Below are positions 1 to 5,879 of a stretch of DNA of 7,285 nt, piece by piece. The DNA comes from Planctomycetaceae bacterium (lineage in GTDB: Bacteria > Planctomycetota > Planctomycetia > Pirellulales > UBA1268): positions 1-7,285 of the forward strand of contig SIAG01000208.1 in the NCBI GenBank assembly GCA_009691925.1, read 5' to 3'. The notes beneath the pieces are model-generated. The model was not told the origin of the DNA. It saw nothing but the letters and a program-made list of their open reading frames with translations, and did not search any database. The position numbers and the translations under genes were made by a program. Position 1 is the stretch's first letter. The number at the start of each line of letters is the position of its first letter.

Positions 1-120
1 GGGCCCCGATTGGCCGACGATCGAATAGGGCTGTTCCCCGCGGGCCTCGAGTGCACAGAATGTGGCAAGCGCCGCGAGCAACCCGACGAGTGACGCTTCG
101 GGGATTCGTGTCCGGACCAT
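1..120 (-). CDS. Partial secreted protein, N-terminus only (signal peptide)
   Basis: The reverse strand has an ATG at 120-118 followed by 40 open codons running off the left edge, so only the N-terminus is visible. It starts MVRTRIPEASLVGLLAALAT and continues FCALEARGEQPYSIVGQSGP. This is a good Sec signal peptide: basic start (R4, R6), hydrophobic core at about residues 11-24, and a possible cleavage site near residues 26-28. A Shine-Dalgarno-like AGAGGA (complement of 131-136) lies 10 bases before the ATG, which is better than most genes here. The gene is divergent from bioB. The mature part is too short to name a family. The plus-strand frame open across the same bases translates to low-complexity Arg/Pro/Gly-rich sequence and is not credible. 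The signal peptide and ribosome site are seen; that this is an expressed, exported protein is inferred. Confidence 0.62.
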   Translation of the reverse strand, partial: MVRTRIPEASLVGLLAALATFCALEARGEQPYSIVGQSGP

Positions 121-262
121 GTTTGACGATTCCTCTGGATGCGCTGCGGTGAACAGTCGTCCGAGAGGTATCGGATGTGACGGGGCGAAAGATTTCCACA
201 AACCGGGGTGCTGCCGACACAAACCCCCCCGTCCGCGCCGATCCCGTCGCCGCGGGGGCATC

Positions 263-324
263 CTGGAGATATCGGGGGGAACGCAGGGGCGTGCTGGAGA
301 TATTGGAGGGAACGCGGGGAAGAG
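263..324. repeat. Two-copy tandem repeat, 31-base period
   Basis: Two adjacent copies start at 263 and 294. Their first 22 bases (263-284 and 294-315) match at 20 positions; both begin CTGGAGATAT and end GGGAACGC, and the following bases are G-rich in both. The 31-base period is not a multiple of three, which argues against a coding repeat and supports the view that the region upstream of bioB is non-coding. The repeat ends about 15 bases before a possible -35 element. It could be a paired regulator-binding site or a dispersed intergenic repeat; the sequence alone does not decide. Confidence 0.75.
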
Positions 325-336
325 CGGCCAGGGCGT

Positions 337-366
337 TTGGCGGGGCGGGGCTGCTTCGCATACATT
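337..366 (+). promoter_or_regulatory. Possible sigma70-type promoter for bioB
   Basis: TTGGCG (337-342; four of six match the -35 consensus) and TACATT (361-366; four of six match the -10 consensus) are separated by 18 bases in an otherwise very GC-rich stretch. Transcription would begin near 373. That would make the ATG at 374 leaderless, and would give the ATGs at 434 and 494 leaders of about 60 and 120 bases. The match is modest, and promoter consensus in this lineage is not well known to me. Confidence 0.3.
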
Positions 367-493
367 CCCCGTCATGACGGTGGCTGCGTCCGGAAGCGAC
401 ACCCCGTCCCCGCGCCCCCCAGAGACCGTTTCCATGCCAGTCACCCCGTCGGTCGACTCCCCCTCCTCGTCCCATCGGGCGGACGCCGGAGCG

Positions 494-1516
494 ATGCGCC
501 CCGCCGGAGCCTGGGGAGCGCTTGCCGACCGGGTTCTCGCTGGGGGGGAGATCAACCCCGCTGAAGCGATCGCCGTGCTCGACTCGGCCGACGTCGAGAT
601 CCTCGACGTGCTCTCCGCCGCGTGGCGCGTTCGCCACCGTCACTTCGGCAACACCGTTCAGCTGTTTTTCCTCATGAATGCCAAGAGCGGCCTCTGCCCG
701 GAGGACTGTGGCTACTGTTCCCAGTCGAAGGTCTCCGACGCGGAGATCCCCCGCTACAACCTCCTCTCCGCGCCGAAGCTCCTCGAGGGGGCCCGGCTCG
801 CCGCCGAGCAGCAGTCGAAGACGTTCTGCATCGTGATCTCGGCACGCGGTCCCACGCAGGGGGAGATCGACGCGGTCTGCCGCATCGTCCCGGAGATCAA
901 GGCCCGCTACGACCTCAACATCTGTGCCTGCCTCGGCCTTCTCACCCCCGATCAGGCTCGGGCTCTCGCCGCCGCGGGCGTCGACAAGGTGAATCACAAT
1001 CTCAATACGAGCGAACGTTTCTACCCTGAGGTGTGCACGACCCACGGATACGCAGACCGGGTGGCGACGCTCGCCGCCTGCCGTTCCGCCGGCCTCCAGT
1101 TGTGCAGCGGCGGGATCATGGGGATGGGGGAGACGCGGGCCGATCTGGTCGACATGGCGATGGAACTGCGCTCGCTGCGGGTCGAATCGATTCCGCTCAA
1201 CTTCCTCAACGCCATCGACGGCACGCCGCTGGAAGGGACTGCGCCGCTGACGCCCCGCGACTGCCTCCGCGGGCTGGCGATGATGCGTTTGGTCAACCCG
1301 TCGGCGGAGATCCGCATCGCCGGTGGGCGGGAGATCCATCTCGGATCGCTTCAGCCACTGGGGCTCTACGCCGCCAACTCGATGTTCGTGGGGGACTATC
1401 TGACGACGAAGGGGCAGCTCCCCGAATCGGATTACCGGATGATCGAGGAGATGGGCTTCGTGATCACGCGCGGGGCCGAGGCTGCCGAGCCCCCCTGTGA
1501 GACCGTGGCCGGTTGA
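494..1516 (+). CDS. bioB: Biotin synthase BioB
   Basis: Radical-SAM enzyme that inserts sulphur into dethiobiotin to make biotin, the last step of the pathway; cytosolic. From the ATG at 494 the protein is 340 residues, close to the 346 of E. coli BioB. The radical-SAM [4Fe-4S] motif is CPEDCGYC with cysteines 68, 72 and 75. The ligands of the sacrificial [2Fe-2S] cluster are also present: C112 (FCIVISARGP), C144 (NICACLG), C204 (LCSGGIMGMGE) and R274 (EIRIAGGRE). VNHNLNTSERFYPEV and NFLNAIDGTPLEG are typical BioB segments. The frame stays open upstream with ATGs at 374 and 434, but family similarity begins right after 494 (WGALADRVLAGGEI). None of the three starts has a strong ribosome site, so the start is uncertain by up to 40 residues. 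No other biotin gene is adjacent. The gene converges on the leu cluster, 68 bases away. Confidence 0.97.
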   Translation: MRPAGAWGALADRVLAGGEINPAEAIAVLDSADVEILDVLSAAWRVRHRHFGNTVQLFFLMNAKSGLCPEDCGYCSQSKVSDAEIPRYNLLSAPKLLEGARLAAEQQSKTFCIVISARGPTQGEIDAVCRIVPEIKARYDLNICACLGLLTPDQARALAAAGVDKVNHNLNTSERFYPEVCTTHGYADRVATLAACRSAGLQLCSGGIMGMGETRADLVDMAMELRSLRVESIPLNFLNAIDGTPLEGTAPLTPRDCLRGLAMMRLVNPSAEIRIAGGREIHLGSLQPLGLYAANSMFVGDYLTTKGQLPESDYRMIEEMGFVITRGAEAAEPPCETVAG

Positions 1517-1584
1517 GCCAGGCAGCGCCCGCCTTCGCCGGCTCGTAGCTTGTTCACGGGCTCGTGGCGGGGAGTGGACGGCGG
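1517..1584. other. Convergent gap between bioB and the leu cluster
   Basis: 68 bases between two converging stops. CCCGCC (1528-1533) can pair with GGCGGG (1566-1571) across a 32-base loop, which is weak. No T-rich tract and no clear bidirectional terminator are visible. Confidence 0.3.
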
Positions 1585-1914
1585 TCAACCCTCGCCGCCG
1601 GCTCCCAGGCTCATCAGCAACTCCGCCATCTCGGCGGCCGCGTGCGAAAGCCCCTCACCCCGCGCTGCCTCGATCCCCTCGCGGAGGCAAGCGCGGGCCT
1701 CGTCGGGGCGCTCGTGCTTGACCAAGTGCTGGGCCGCCATTTGGAAAGCCGGCACGTAGGGAGGCGTGCTGCGGGCAAGCGTCTGGAGGATATCGAGGCC
1801 CGCTTCCCACTCTCCTTCGTTCTCGAGCTCCAAAGCCAGGCTGTAGCGGAGGAAGACGTCGTCCGGTTCGTCCGCCAGCATCGCCTCGATCTTCTGTCGA
1901 CGGGGGGTGGTCAT
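1585..1914 (-). CDS. Small TPR-like protein
   Basis: A 109-residue all-helical protein with no signal peptide, probably cytosolic. It resembles tetratricopeptide (TPR) repeats: residues about 17-48 (PDDVFLRYSLALELENEGEW, then a helix ending LQTLAR) and about 50-85 (YVPAFQMAAQHLVKHERPDE, then ARACLREGIEAAR) give two helix-turn-helix units with the usual Leu/Ala spacing, followed by a capping helix. Such proteins bind other proteins; no catalytic residues are expected. The ATG at 1914 overlaps the stop of the upstream propeller gene in an ATGA, and AAGGA (complement of 1924-1928) sits 9 bases before it, fixing the start. It is the last gene of the leuCD-propeller-TPR series. The same frame is open upstream to 2148 but reads as Arg/Gly-rich noise. 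The TPR call is from visible pattern, and the partner is unknown. Confidence 0.85.
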   Translation of the reverse strand: MTTPRRQKIEAMLADEPDDVFLRYSLALELENEGEWEAGLDILQTLARSTPPYVPAFQMAAQHLVKHERPDEARACLREGIEAARGEGLSHAAAEMAELLMSLGAGGEG

Positions 1915-2927
1915 CGGGTTGGTTCCTTGGGGCCGCCGACCCGCGGCGAGAAACGGATGATTCGTGACGACTCCGTGCCGTGGGAGACGGCGACTTCCCC
2001 GTTGGGGAGACAGACGAGGCCGGTCGGAGCGGGGAGCGCGGCGATGTCCACCGCCCGGGCCACCTGCCGCCCCTCGACGTAGGCGGCGTCGACCCGCCAC
2101 AGCCCCTCCGCCCCTCCGCCGGAGACCCCCCCCCCGGCCAAAGCCCACAGCAGGCCGGTCTCACGGCAGCACGCCGCGGCCGTGACCCGCTCCAGGCCGG
2201 AGTCGAGCTGGAGCAACCGCTGGGCTCCGCTCGGGGAGACCCAGGCGAGGAGCGTGCCCCGGCCGGCCGCAGCGGGGGAGGGAGGCAGGAACAGCCCCCA
2301 CTCTCCGCCGCTGCCGACGGTCACCGCCGAAGGCCTGTCGGCAAGCGCGGGGCAGCGGCGTTCCGACGGGGTTCCCAGCCTCGCTCCGGTGATGGTCAGG
2401 CGGACGATCCTGGGTATCGCTCCCGGCAGGCCGGTGACGGCAAGCCAGTCGCGAGACGGACTGACGAGGATCGCCGGGGAACTCTCGCCGGCTTCGGTCG
2501 CCGCGCCGAGTTTGACCGTCTGGACCGGATCCGCCGCTGCGGGGGTTCCCGGTGCGGGGAGGCGGTGGACCCGGATCGACCAGGTCTCTTCCTCGCGGAC
2601 GAGGAGGGCGAGCGTGCTCGAGTCGATGATCCCCAAGGCTCTTGGCTCGACCTCCGGCGTGGCAGGGACGGCGGTCCACCGTTTGGTTGGATCCTGGAGA
2701 TCGACGCCGAGCACGTCGCGGTCCCGGAGCCGGAGCACGAAGAGCGTTTGACCGGTGGGGGAAGCCGCCAGGCCGACGGGCCCGGCGAGATCGTTGACGA
2801 CGATCGTCCCTTCCATCCCACCATTCTCGGCAGCCAACGGCGGGCTGGCCGCGATCGCTTGCCCCCAGGCACCGTTAACGCTCCCCAGACACGCCGCCAG
2901 GAGGAGCGCCGCGATCGAGTTGGTCAT
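1911..2927 (-). CDS. Exported beta-propeller-like protein of unknown function
   Basis: A 338-residue protein starting MTNSIAALLLAACLGSVNGA, a hydrophobic export signal. LAAC at 10-13 resembles a lipobox, but the n-region has no Lys or Arg, so a lipoprotein is possible rather than sure. The rest looks like NHL/SMP-30/WD-type propeller blades: GPVGLAASPTGQTLFVLRLR (49-68), RALGIIDSSTLALLV (96-110), SPAILVSPSRDWLAV (150-164), AVTVGSGGEWGLFL (201-214) and APTGLVCLPNGEVAVSHG (300-317), at least five strand groups with the small-Pro/Gly-x-Gly turn. No catalytic motif was recognised. The ATG overlaps the leuD stop in an ATGA, with AGGGTGG shortly upstream inside leuD, so translation is probably coupled. 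Its stop in turn overlaps the TPR start. A run of ten G (coding strand, 2135-2126) encodes Gly265-267. The export signal and fold are inferred; the function is unknown. Confidence 0.85.
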   Translation of the reverse strand: MTNSIAALLLAACLGSVNGAWGQAIAASPPLAAENGGMEGTIVVNDLAGPVGLAASPTGQTLFVLRLRDRDVLGVDLQDPTKRWTAVPATPEVEPRALGIIDSSTLALLVREEETWSIRVHRLPAPGTPAAADPVQTVKLGAATEAGESSPAILVSPSRDWLAVTGLPGAIPRIVRLTITGARLGTPSERRCPALADRPSAVTVGSGGEWGLFLPPSPAAAGRGTLLAWVSPSGAQRLLQLDSGLERVTAAACCRETGLLWALAGGGVSGGGAEGLWRVDAAYVEGRQVARAVDIAALPAPTGLVCLPNGEVAVSHGTESSRIIRFSPRVGGPKEPTR

Positions 2928-3550
2928 GTCGCGCCACCCTGGAGAGGGGCCAGGCCGTGGGCGTTCTCCCACGCGGTGATCTGATCGACGTGCTTGAGGG
3001 AGAGATCGATGTTGTCGAGCCCCTCGAGGAGGCAGTGCCGGCGGAAAGAATCGACCGGGAACGACCGCGAGAACCCGCCGTCGTCGTGGACCAGGCAGGA
3101 CTGCAGGTCGACCGTCAGCCGGTAGGCCTGACCCGCGGCCTCCGCGGCGGCAGCGCGGCGGAAGAGCTCCTCGACGTCGGACTCGTCGAGTTTCACCGGA
3201 ACCATGCCGTTCTGGAAGCAGTTGTTGAAGAAGATATCGGCAAAGGTCGGGGCGATCACCGAGCGGAAACCGTAGTCGGCGAGGGCCCAGGGGGCGTGTT
3301 CTCGGCTCGAGCCACAGCCGAAGTTGCGGCGGGCCAAGAGGATGCTTGCCCCCTGGCGGATCGGCTGGTTGAGCTCGAAGGCCGGGTCTGGCGATCCGTC
3401 CGGGAGGAACCGCCAGTCGAAGAAGAGGAATTGCCCGAAACCGGTCCGCTCGATTCGTTTGAGGAACTGCTTGGGGATGATCTGGTCGGTGTCGACGTTG
3501 GCACGGTCGAGCGGGGCGACGTTCCCGGTGAGGGTCGTGAACGGCTGCAC
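2924..3550 (-). CDS. leuD: 3-isopropylmalate dehydratase small subunit LeuD
   Basis: Small subunit of isopropylmalate isomerase, which with LeuC converts 2-isopropylmalate to 3-isopropylmalate in leucine biosynthesis. Diagnostic segments are VAPLDRANVDTDQIIPKQFL (11-30), RTGFGQFLFFDWRF (35-48) and the conserved swivel-domain motif NFGCGSSREHAPWAL (76-90), followed by FADIFFNNCFQNGM. I place the start at the GTG at 3550, giving 208 residues (E. coli LeuD has 201): it begins MQPFTTLTGN like the family, and GGAG (complement of 3560-3563) lies 9 bases upstream. A GTG at 3625, only 3 bases after the leuC stop, would add 25 Pro/Ser-rich residues and has no ribosome site. The stop overlaps the propeller gene start in an ATGA. 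The family call is certain; the start is a judgement. Confidence 0.96.
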   Translation of the reverse strand: MQPFTTLTGNVAPLDRANVDTDQIIPKQFLKRIERTGFGQFLFFDWRFLPDGSPDPAFELNQPIRQGASILLARRNFGCGSSREHAPWALADYGFRSVIAPTFADIFFNNCFQNGMVPVKLDESDVEELFRRAAAAEAAGQAYRLTVDLQSCLVHDDGGFSRSFPVDSFRRHCLLEGLDNIDLSLKHVDQITAWENAHGLAPLQGGAT

Positions 3551-3628
3551 GGGGGAAGACTCCGTCGGGGGCGGTGGGGAGATCGATCGCGAGGCGATAG
3601 GAATAGAGGCGGGAGACGCAGTCACCGA

Positions 3629-5035
3629 TCAGTGATAGCGCCACTGGCGGATGTCGGTGAAGTGCCCCGTCACGGCGGCGGCCGCGGCCATCGCCGGGGA
3701 GACGAGGTGGGTCCGGCCCCCCTTCCCCTGCCGCCCCTCGAAGTTGCGGTTGCTCGTCGAAGCGCAGCGCTCGCCGGGCGCGAGCGTGTCGGGGTTCATC
3801 CCCAGACACATGCTGCAGCCCGCCTCGCGCCATTCGAAGCCAGCTGCGGTGAACACCCTGTCGAGCCCCTCCGCCTCGGCCTGGCGCTTCACACGGCCGC
3901 TCCCGGGAACGACCATCGCCCTGACCCGCGACGCCACCTGATGGCCGCGGACGACTCCGGCCGCCGCCCGCAGATCCTCAATCCGGCTGTTGGTGCATGA
4001 GCCGATGAACACGCGGTCGATCGGGATCGCCGCGATCGGCGTCCCTGCTTTCAGCCCCATGTACTCAAGCGCCCGCGCAGCGCTTGAACGGTCGCTCGGA
4101 TCGGTCATCGAGGCCGGATCGGGGACGGAGGCGTCGACCCCAACAACCTGCGCGGGGTTCGTTCCCCAGGTCACCTGCGGGACGACGTCGCCGCCGGAGA
4201 ACGTCTGGCTGCGGTCGTAGCGGGCGCCGGCATCGCTCGGGAGGGTTTCCCAACGGGCCACGGCCCGGTCGAAATCCTTCGGGACGAGGTCGCGGCCCCG
4301 CAAGTAGTCGAAGGTGATCCGGTCGGGGGCGATCATGCCGGCCCTGGCACCGGCCTCGATCGACATGTTGCAGACCGTCATCCGCTCCTCCATCCCGAGG
4401 CGGCGGATGCAGGGGCCGGTGTATTCGATGACGTAGCCGGCACCCCCTTCGGTCGTGAGGCGGCCGATGATGTAGAGGACGAGGTCCTTGGCGGTCACGC
4501 CGGGATAGAGCTCCCCTTCGACGCGGACTTCGAACGACTTCGGCTTCGACTGCCGGAGCGTCTGCGCGGCGAGGACATGCTCGACCTCGCTCGTGCCGAT
4601 CCCGAACGCCAGCGCTCCGAGGGCACCGTGGGTGGCGGTGTGGCTGTCACCGCAGACGATCGTCATCCCCGGTTGCGTGATCCCCAGTTCGGGGCCGATG
4701 ACATGGACGATCCCCTGGTCGGCGTCGCCAAGATCGAACAAGCGAATCCCGAACTCCCGACAATTTGCCCGGAGCGTGTCGATCTGCTGCTTCGAGATCG
4801 GGTCGGCGATCGGGAGGCTGCGATCGGTGGTGGGGATGTTGTGATCGGGCGTCGCGAACGTCGCCTCGGGCCGCCGCACCCGCCGGCCGGCGACCCGCAG
4901 CCCCTCGAAGGCCTGGGCGCTGGTGACCTCGTGAACGAGGTGCCGATCGATGTAGATCAGCGGTTGTTCGCCGTCAGGGCTGCAGACGAGATGGTCGTCC
5001 CAGATCTTGTCCAGAAGCGTGCGAGGAGCGGGCAT
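3629..5035 (-). CDS. leuC: 3-isopropylmalate dehydratase large subunit LeuC
   Basis: Catalytic large subunit of isopropylmalate isomerase, an aconitase-family [4Fe-4S] enzyme of leucine biosynthesis; cytosolic, works as a complex with LeuD. From the ATG at 5035 it is 468 residues, against 466 in E. coli. It begins PRTLLDKIWDDHLV; other family segments are TPDHNIPTTDRSL (62-74), the VCGDSHTATHGALGALAFGI segment (127-146) and the aconitase signature EGGAGYVIEYTGPCI. The cluster ligands are C347 (FIGSCTNSR), C407 and C410 (GCSMCLGMNPD). The protein ends in the usual basic/aromatic DIRQWRYH. The frame extends upstream to 5347 without stop, but that part is not LeuC-like. No good Shine-Dalgarno precedes the ATG. 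First gene of the leuC-leuD-propeller-TPR run; an imperfect hairpin lies in the 148-base gap upstream. Confidence 0.98.
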   Translation of the reverse strand: MPAPRTLLDKIWDDHLVCSPDGEQPLIYIDRHLVHEVTSAQAFEGLRVAGRRVRRPEATFATPDHNIPTTDRSLPIADPISKQQIDTLRANCREFGIRLFDLGDADQGIVHVIGPELGITQPGMTIVCGDSHTATHGALGALAFGIGTSEVEHVLAAQTLRQSKPKSFEVRVEGELYPGVTAKDLVLYIIGRLTTEGGAGYVIEYTGPCIRRLGMEERMTVCNMSIEAGARAGMIAPDRITFDYLRGRDLVPKDFDRAVARWETLPSDAGARYDRSQTFSGGDVVPQVTWGTNPAQVVGVDASVPDPASMTDPSDRSSAARALEYMGLKAGTPIAAIPIDRVFIGSCTNSRIEDLRAAAGVVRGHQVASRVRAMVVPGSGRVKRQAEAEGLDRVFTAAGFEWREAGCSMCLGMNPDTLAPGERCASTSNRNFEGRQGKGGRTHLVSPAMAAAAAVTGHFTDIRQWRYH

Positions 5036-5059
5036 GGAGGGGTCGTTGGCGGGGCTGGT

Positions 5060-5100
5060 GGGCGCTCCGTCGGCCCCGATGGACCGGGAGCCGGGCGCCC
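5060..5100 (-). promoter_or_regulatory. Imperfect hairpin in the putative leuC 5' leader
   Basis: GGGCGC (5060-5065) pairs with GCGCCC (5095-5100). Inside this, TCC (5066-5068) pairs with GGA (5087-5089), CGG (5071-5073) with CCG (5084-5086), and CC with GG around a four-base loop at 5077-5080. Bulges interrupt the stem. In a leuC transcript it would sit 25-65 bases before the start codon. No leucine-codon leader peptide and no T-run were found, so classic attenuation is not supported. In DNA this GC-rich the pairing may be incidental. Confidence 0.25.
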
Positions 5101-5183
5101 GCACCCGCAATGTAGCCGCCGGTGACGGGTAGGGCCACGGGGTGATGCCGTCCAGCTGTGGAGCGGGAGGCACAAACCCCCGT

Positions 5184-5726
5184 TCAGGCCGCGCGGCGCA
5201 GTACCGTCCGCGACGCCAAAGCGTCCAGCCCCGCGGCGTGGAGGGGCTCCCAGGGACGGCCGTGGGAGGGTTCGACGAGGATCGTGGAGGTCGGCCGGAC
5301 GAGCCGTTGGACGAAGAACCAACTCCGCTCGAGATGCTTCGGCTCATCGTCGGCCGACACCAACACGAGATCGAAGACGCCGAGATGATTGCTCACCCGG
5401 GCGAGGGCGGAGTCGGCGTTGCCGGGCACGAGTTGGACCTTCGCAAGCGTGGTAAGCCGCTGATGGGCCTGCTTGAGGGTCACCCCGGGCGGGTCAGCGG
5501 GAGTCCGGCTCTCGAAGCGGTCGATGCCGACATACTGGATCGGCGTGCCGGCTGTGGCCGCACCCACCAGCGACAACATCCGTTCGGTCCGGGCGAGCGT
5601 CCCCAGCCCGATCTCGAGGATCCGCTGCGGCGGCGTGCGGAGGAGATGTTGCCAAATCGGCCTCTCCCCTGCCGGGCGGGAGAAGCGGGTTAACCACAGC
5701 GAGCCGAACCACCCAGGGAGAGCCAT
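5184..5726 (-). CDS. Class I SAM-dependent methyltransferase-like protein
   Basis: A 180-residue cytosolic protein with the N-terminal half of a Rossmann methyltransferase fold. RILEIGLGTLART (35-47) resembles motif I, IQYVGIDRFE (63-72) ends strand 2 with the acidic residue expected to contact the SAM ribose, VQLVPGNADSAL (98-109) fits the strand 3/acidic loop region, and FDLVLVSADDE (118-128) fits strand 4. A final strand is near STILVEP (147-153). The third glycine of the usual GxGxG is absent (GLGTLA), so SAM binding is not assured. The N-terminus MALPGWFGSLWLTRFSRPAG is distinctive and may be conserved in relatives. The ATG at 5726 is the first after an in-frame TAA upstream, so the start is firm although no clear ribosome site is seen. 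It lies 148 bases before leuC on the same strand; joint transcription is possible. Substrate unknown. Confidence 0.8.
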   Translation of the reverse strand: MALPGWFGSLWLTRFSRPAGERPIWQHLLRTPPQRILEIGLGTLARTERMLSLVGAATAGTPIQYVGIDRFESRTPADPPGVTLKQAHQRLTTLAKVQLVPGNADSALARVSNHLGVFDLVLVSADDEPKHLERSWFFVQRLVRPTSTILVEPSHGRPWEPLHAAGLDALASRTVLRRAA

Positions 5727-5843
5727 GGCACCACACCGATATGCGGGGAGAGGGCCCGGAACATCCAGCCATTCTCTTTATCGGTCGGTGGTGCAGACGG
5801 CTGGAGCCGGGGCCGGGGGAACCGCAGACCTTGCCACGCCCAC

Positions 5844-5865
5844 CACTCCCCTTATGTGGGGGGTG
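5844..5865 (-). terminator. Weak hairpin in the HEAT-methyltransferase gap
   Basis: CACTCCCC (5844-5851) pairs with GGGGGGTG (5858-5865) around a six-base loop; seven Watson-Crick pairs and one wobble. It lies about 60 bases beyond the HEAT gene stop and could act as a second-line stop signal, or be part of the methyltransferase leader. No T-run follows on either strand. Confidence 0.22.
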
Positions 5866-5879
5866 ATAGTGCAGTTCCG

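Larger units (their letters stand above)
121..493. other. Divergent intergenic region upstream of bioB
   Basis: About 370 bases lie between the divergent secreted-protein start and the preferred bioB start. The plus-strand frame is open here and joins BioB, but the translation is low-complexity (Arg/Gly/Pro/Ser-rich) and matches nothing in BioB proteins, so I treat it as non-coding or at most a short N-terminal extension. It holds two CACAAACC octamers 21 bases apart (197-204 and 218-225), a two-copy tandem repeat with 31-base period (263-324), a possible sigma70-type promoter (337-366), and two alternative in-frame bioB ATGs at 374 and 434. No recognisable riboswitch or known biotin-repressor operator was seen. 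Confidence 0.6.

Noticed and set aside
62..373. Plus-strand open frame extending BioB upstream to a GTG at 62
   Set aside because: The translation is low-complexity and unlike BioB, it crosses a 31-base tandem repeat that does not keep frame, and it overlaps a better-supported minus-strand signal-peptide gene.
1585..2148. 187-codon version of the TPR gene starting at 2148
   Set aside because: The first 78 codons are Arg/Gly-rich out-of-frame reading of the propeller gene; the ATG at 1914 has a ribosome site and a coupled overlap.
1911..3833. 640-codon minus-strand open frame spanning leuD and the end of leuC
   Set aside because: Only the part from the ATG at 2927 is protein-like; the upstream part is Arg/Pro-rich read-through of leuD in another frame.
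2957..4000. Long plus-strand open frame antisense to leuD and leuC
   Set aside because: It is a shadow produced by GC-rich codon use opposite well-identified genes, with no recognisable domain.
5164..5182. Hairpin next to the methyltransferase stop as an intrinsic terminator
   Set aside because: Short stem with a bulge and no T-run; mentioned only as possible leader structure.
5036..5347. N-terminal extension of LeuC to 5347
   Set aside because: The extension is low-complexity and overlaps the methyltransferase gene; the ATG at 5035 gives the normal family length and N-terminus.
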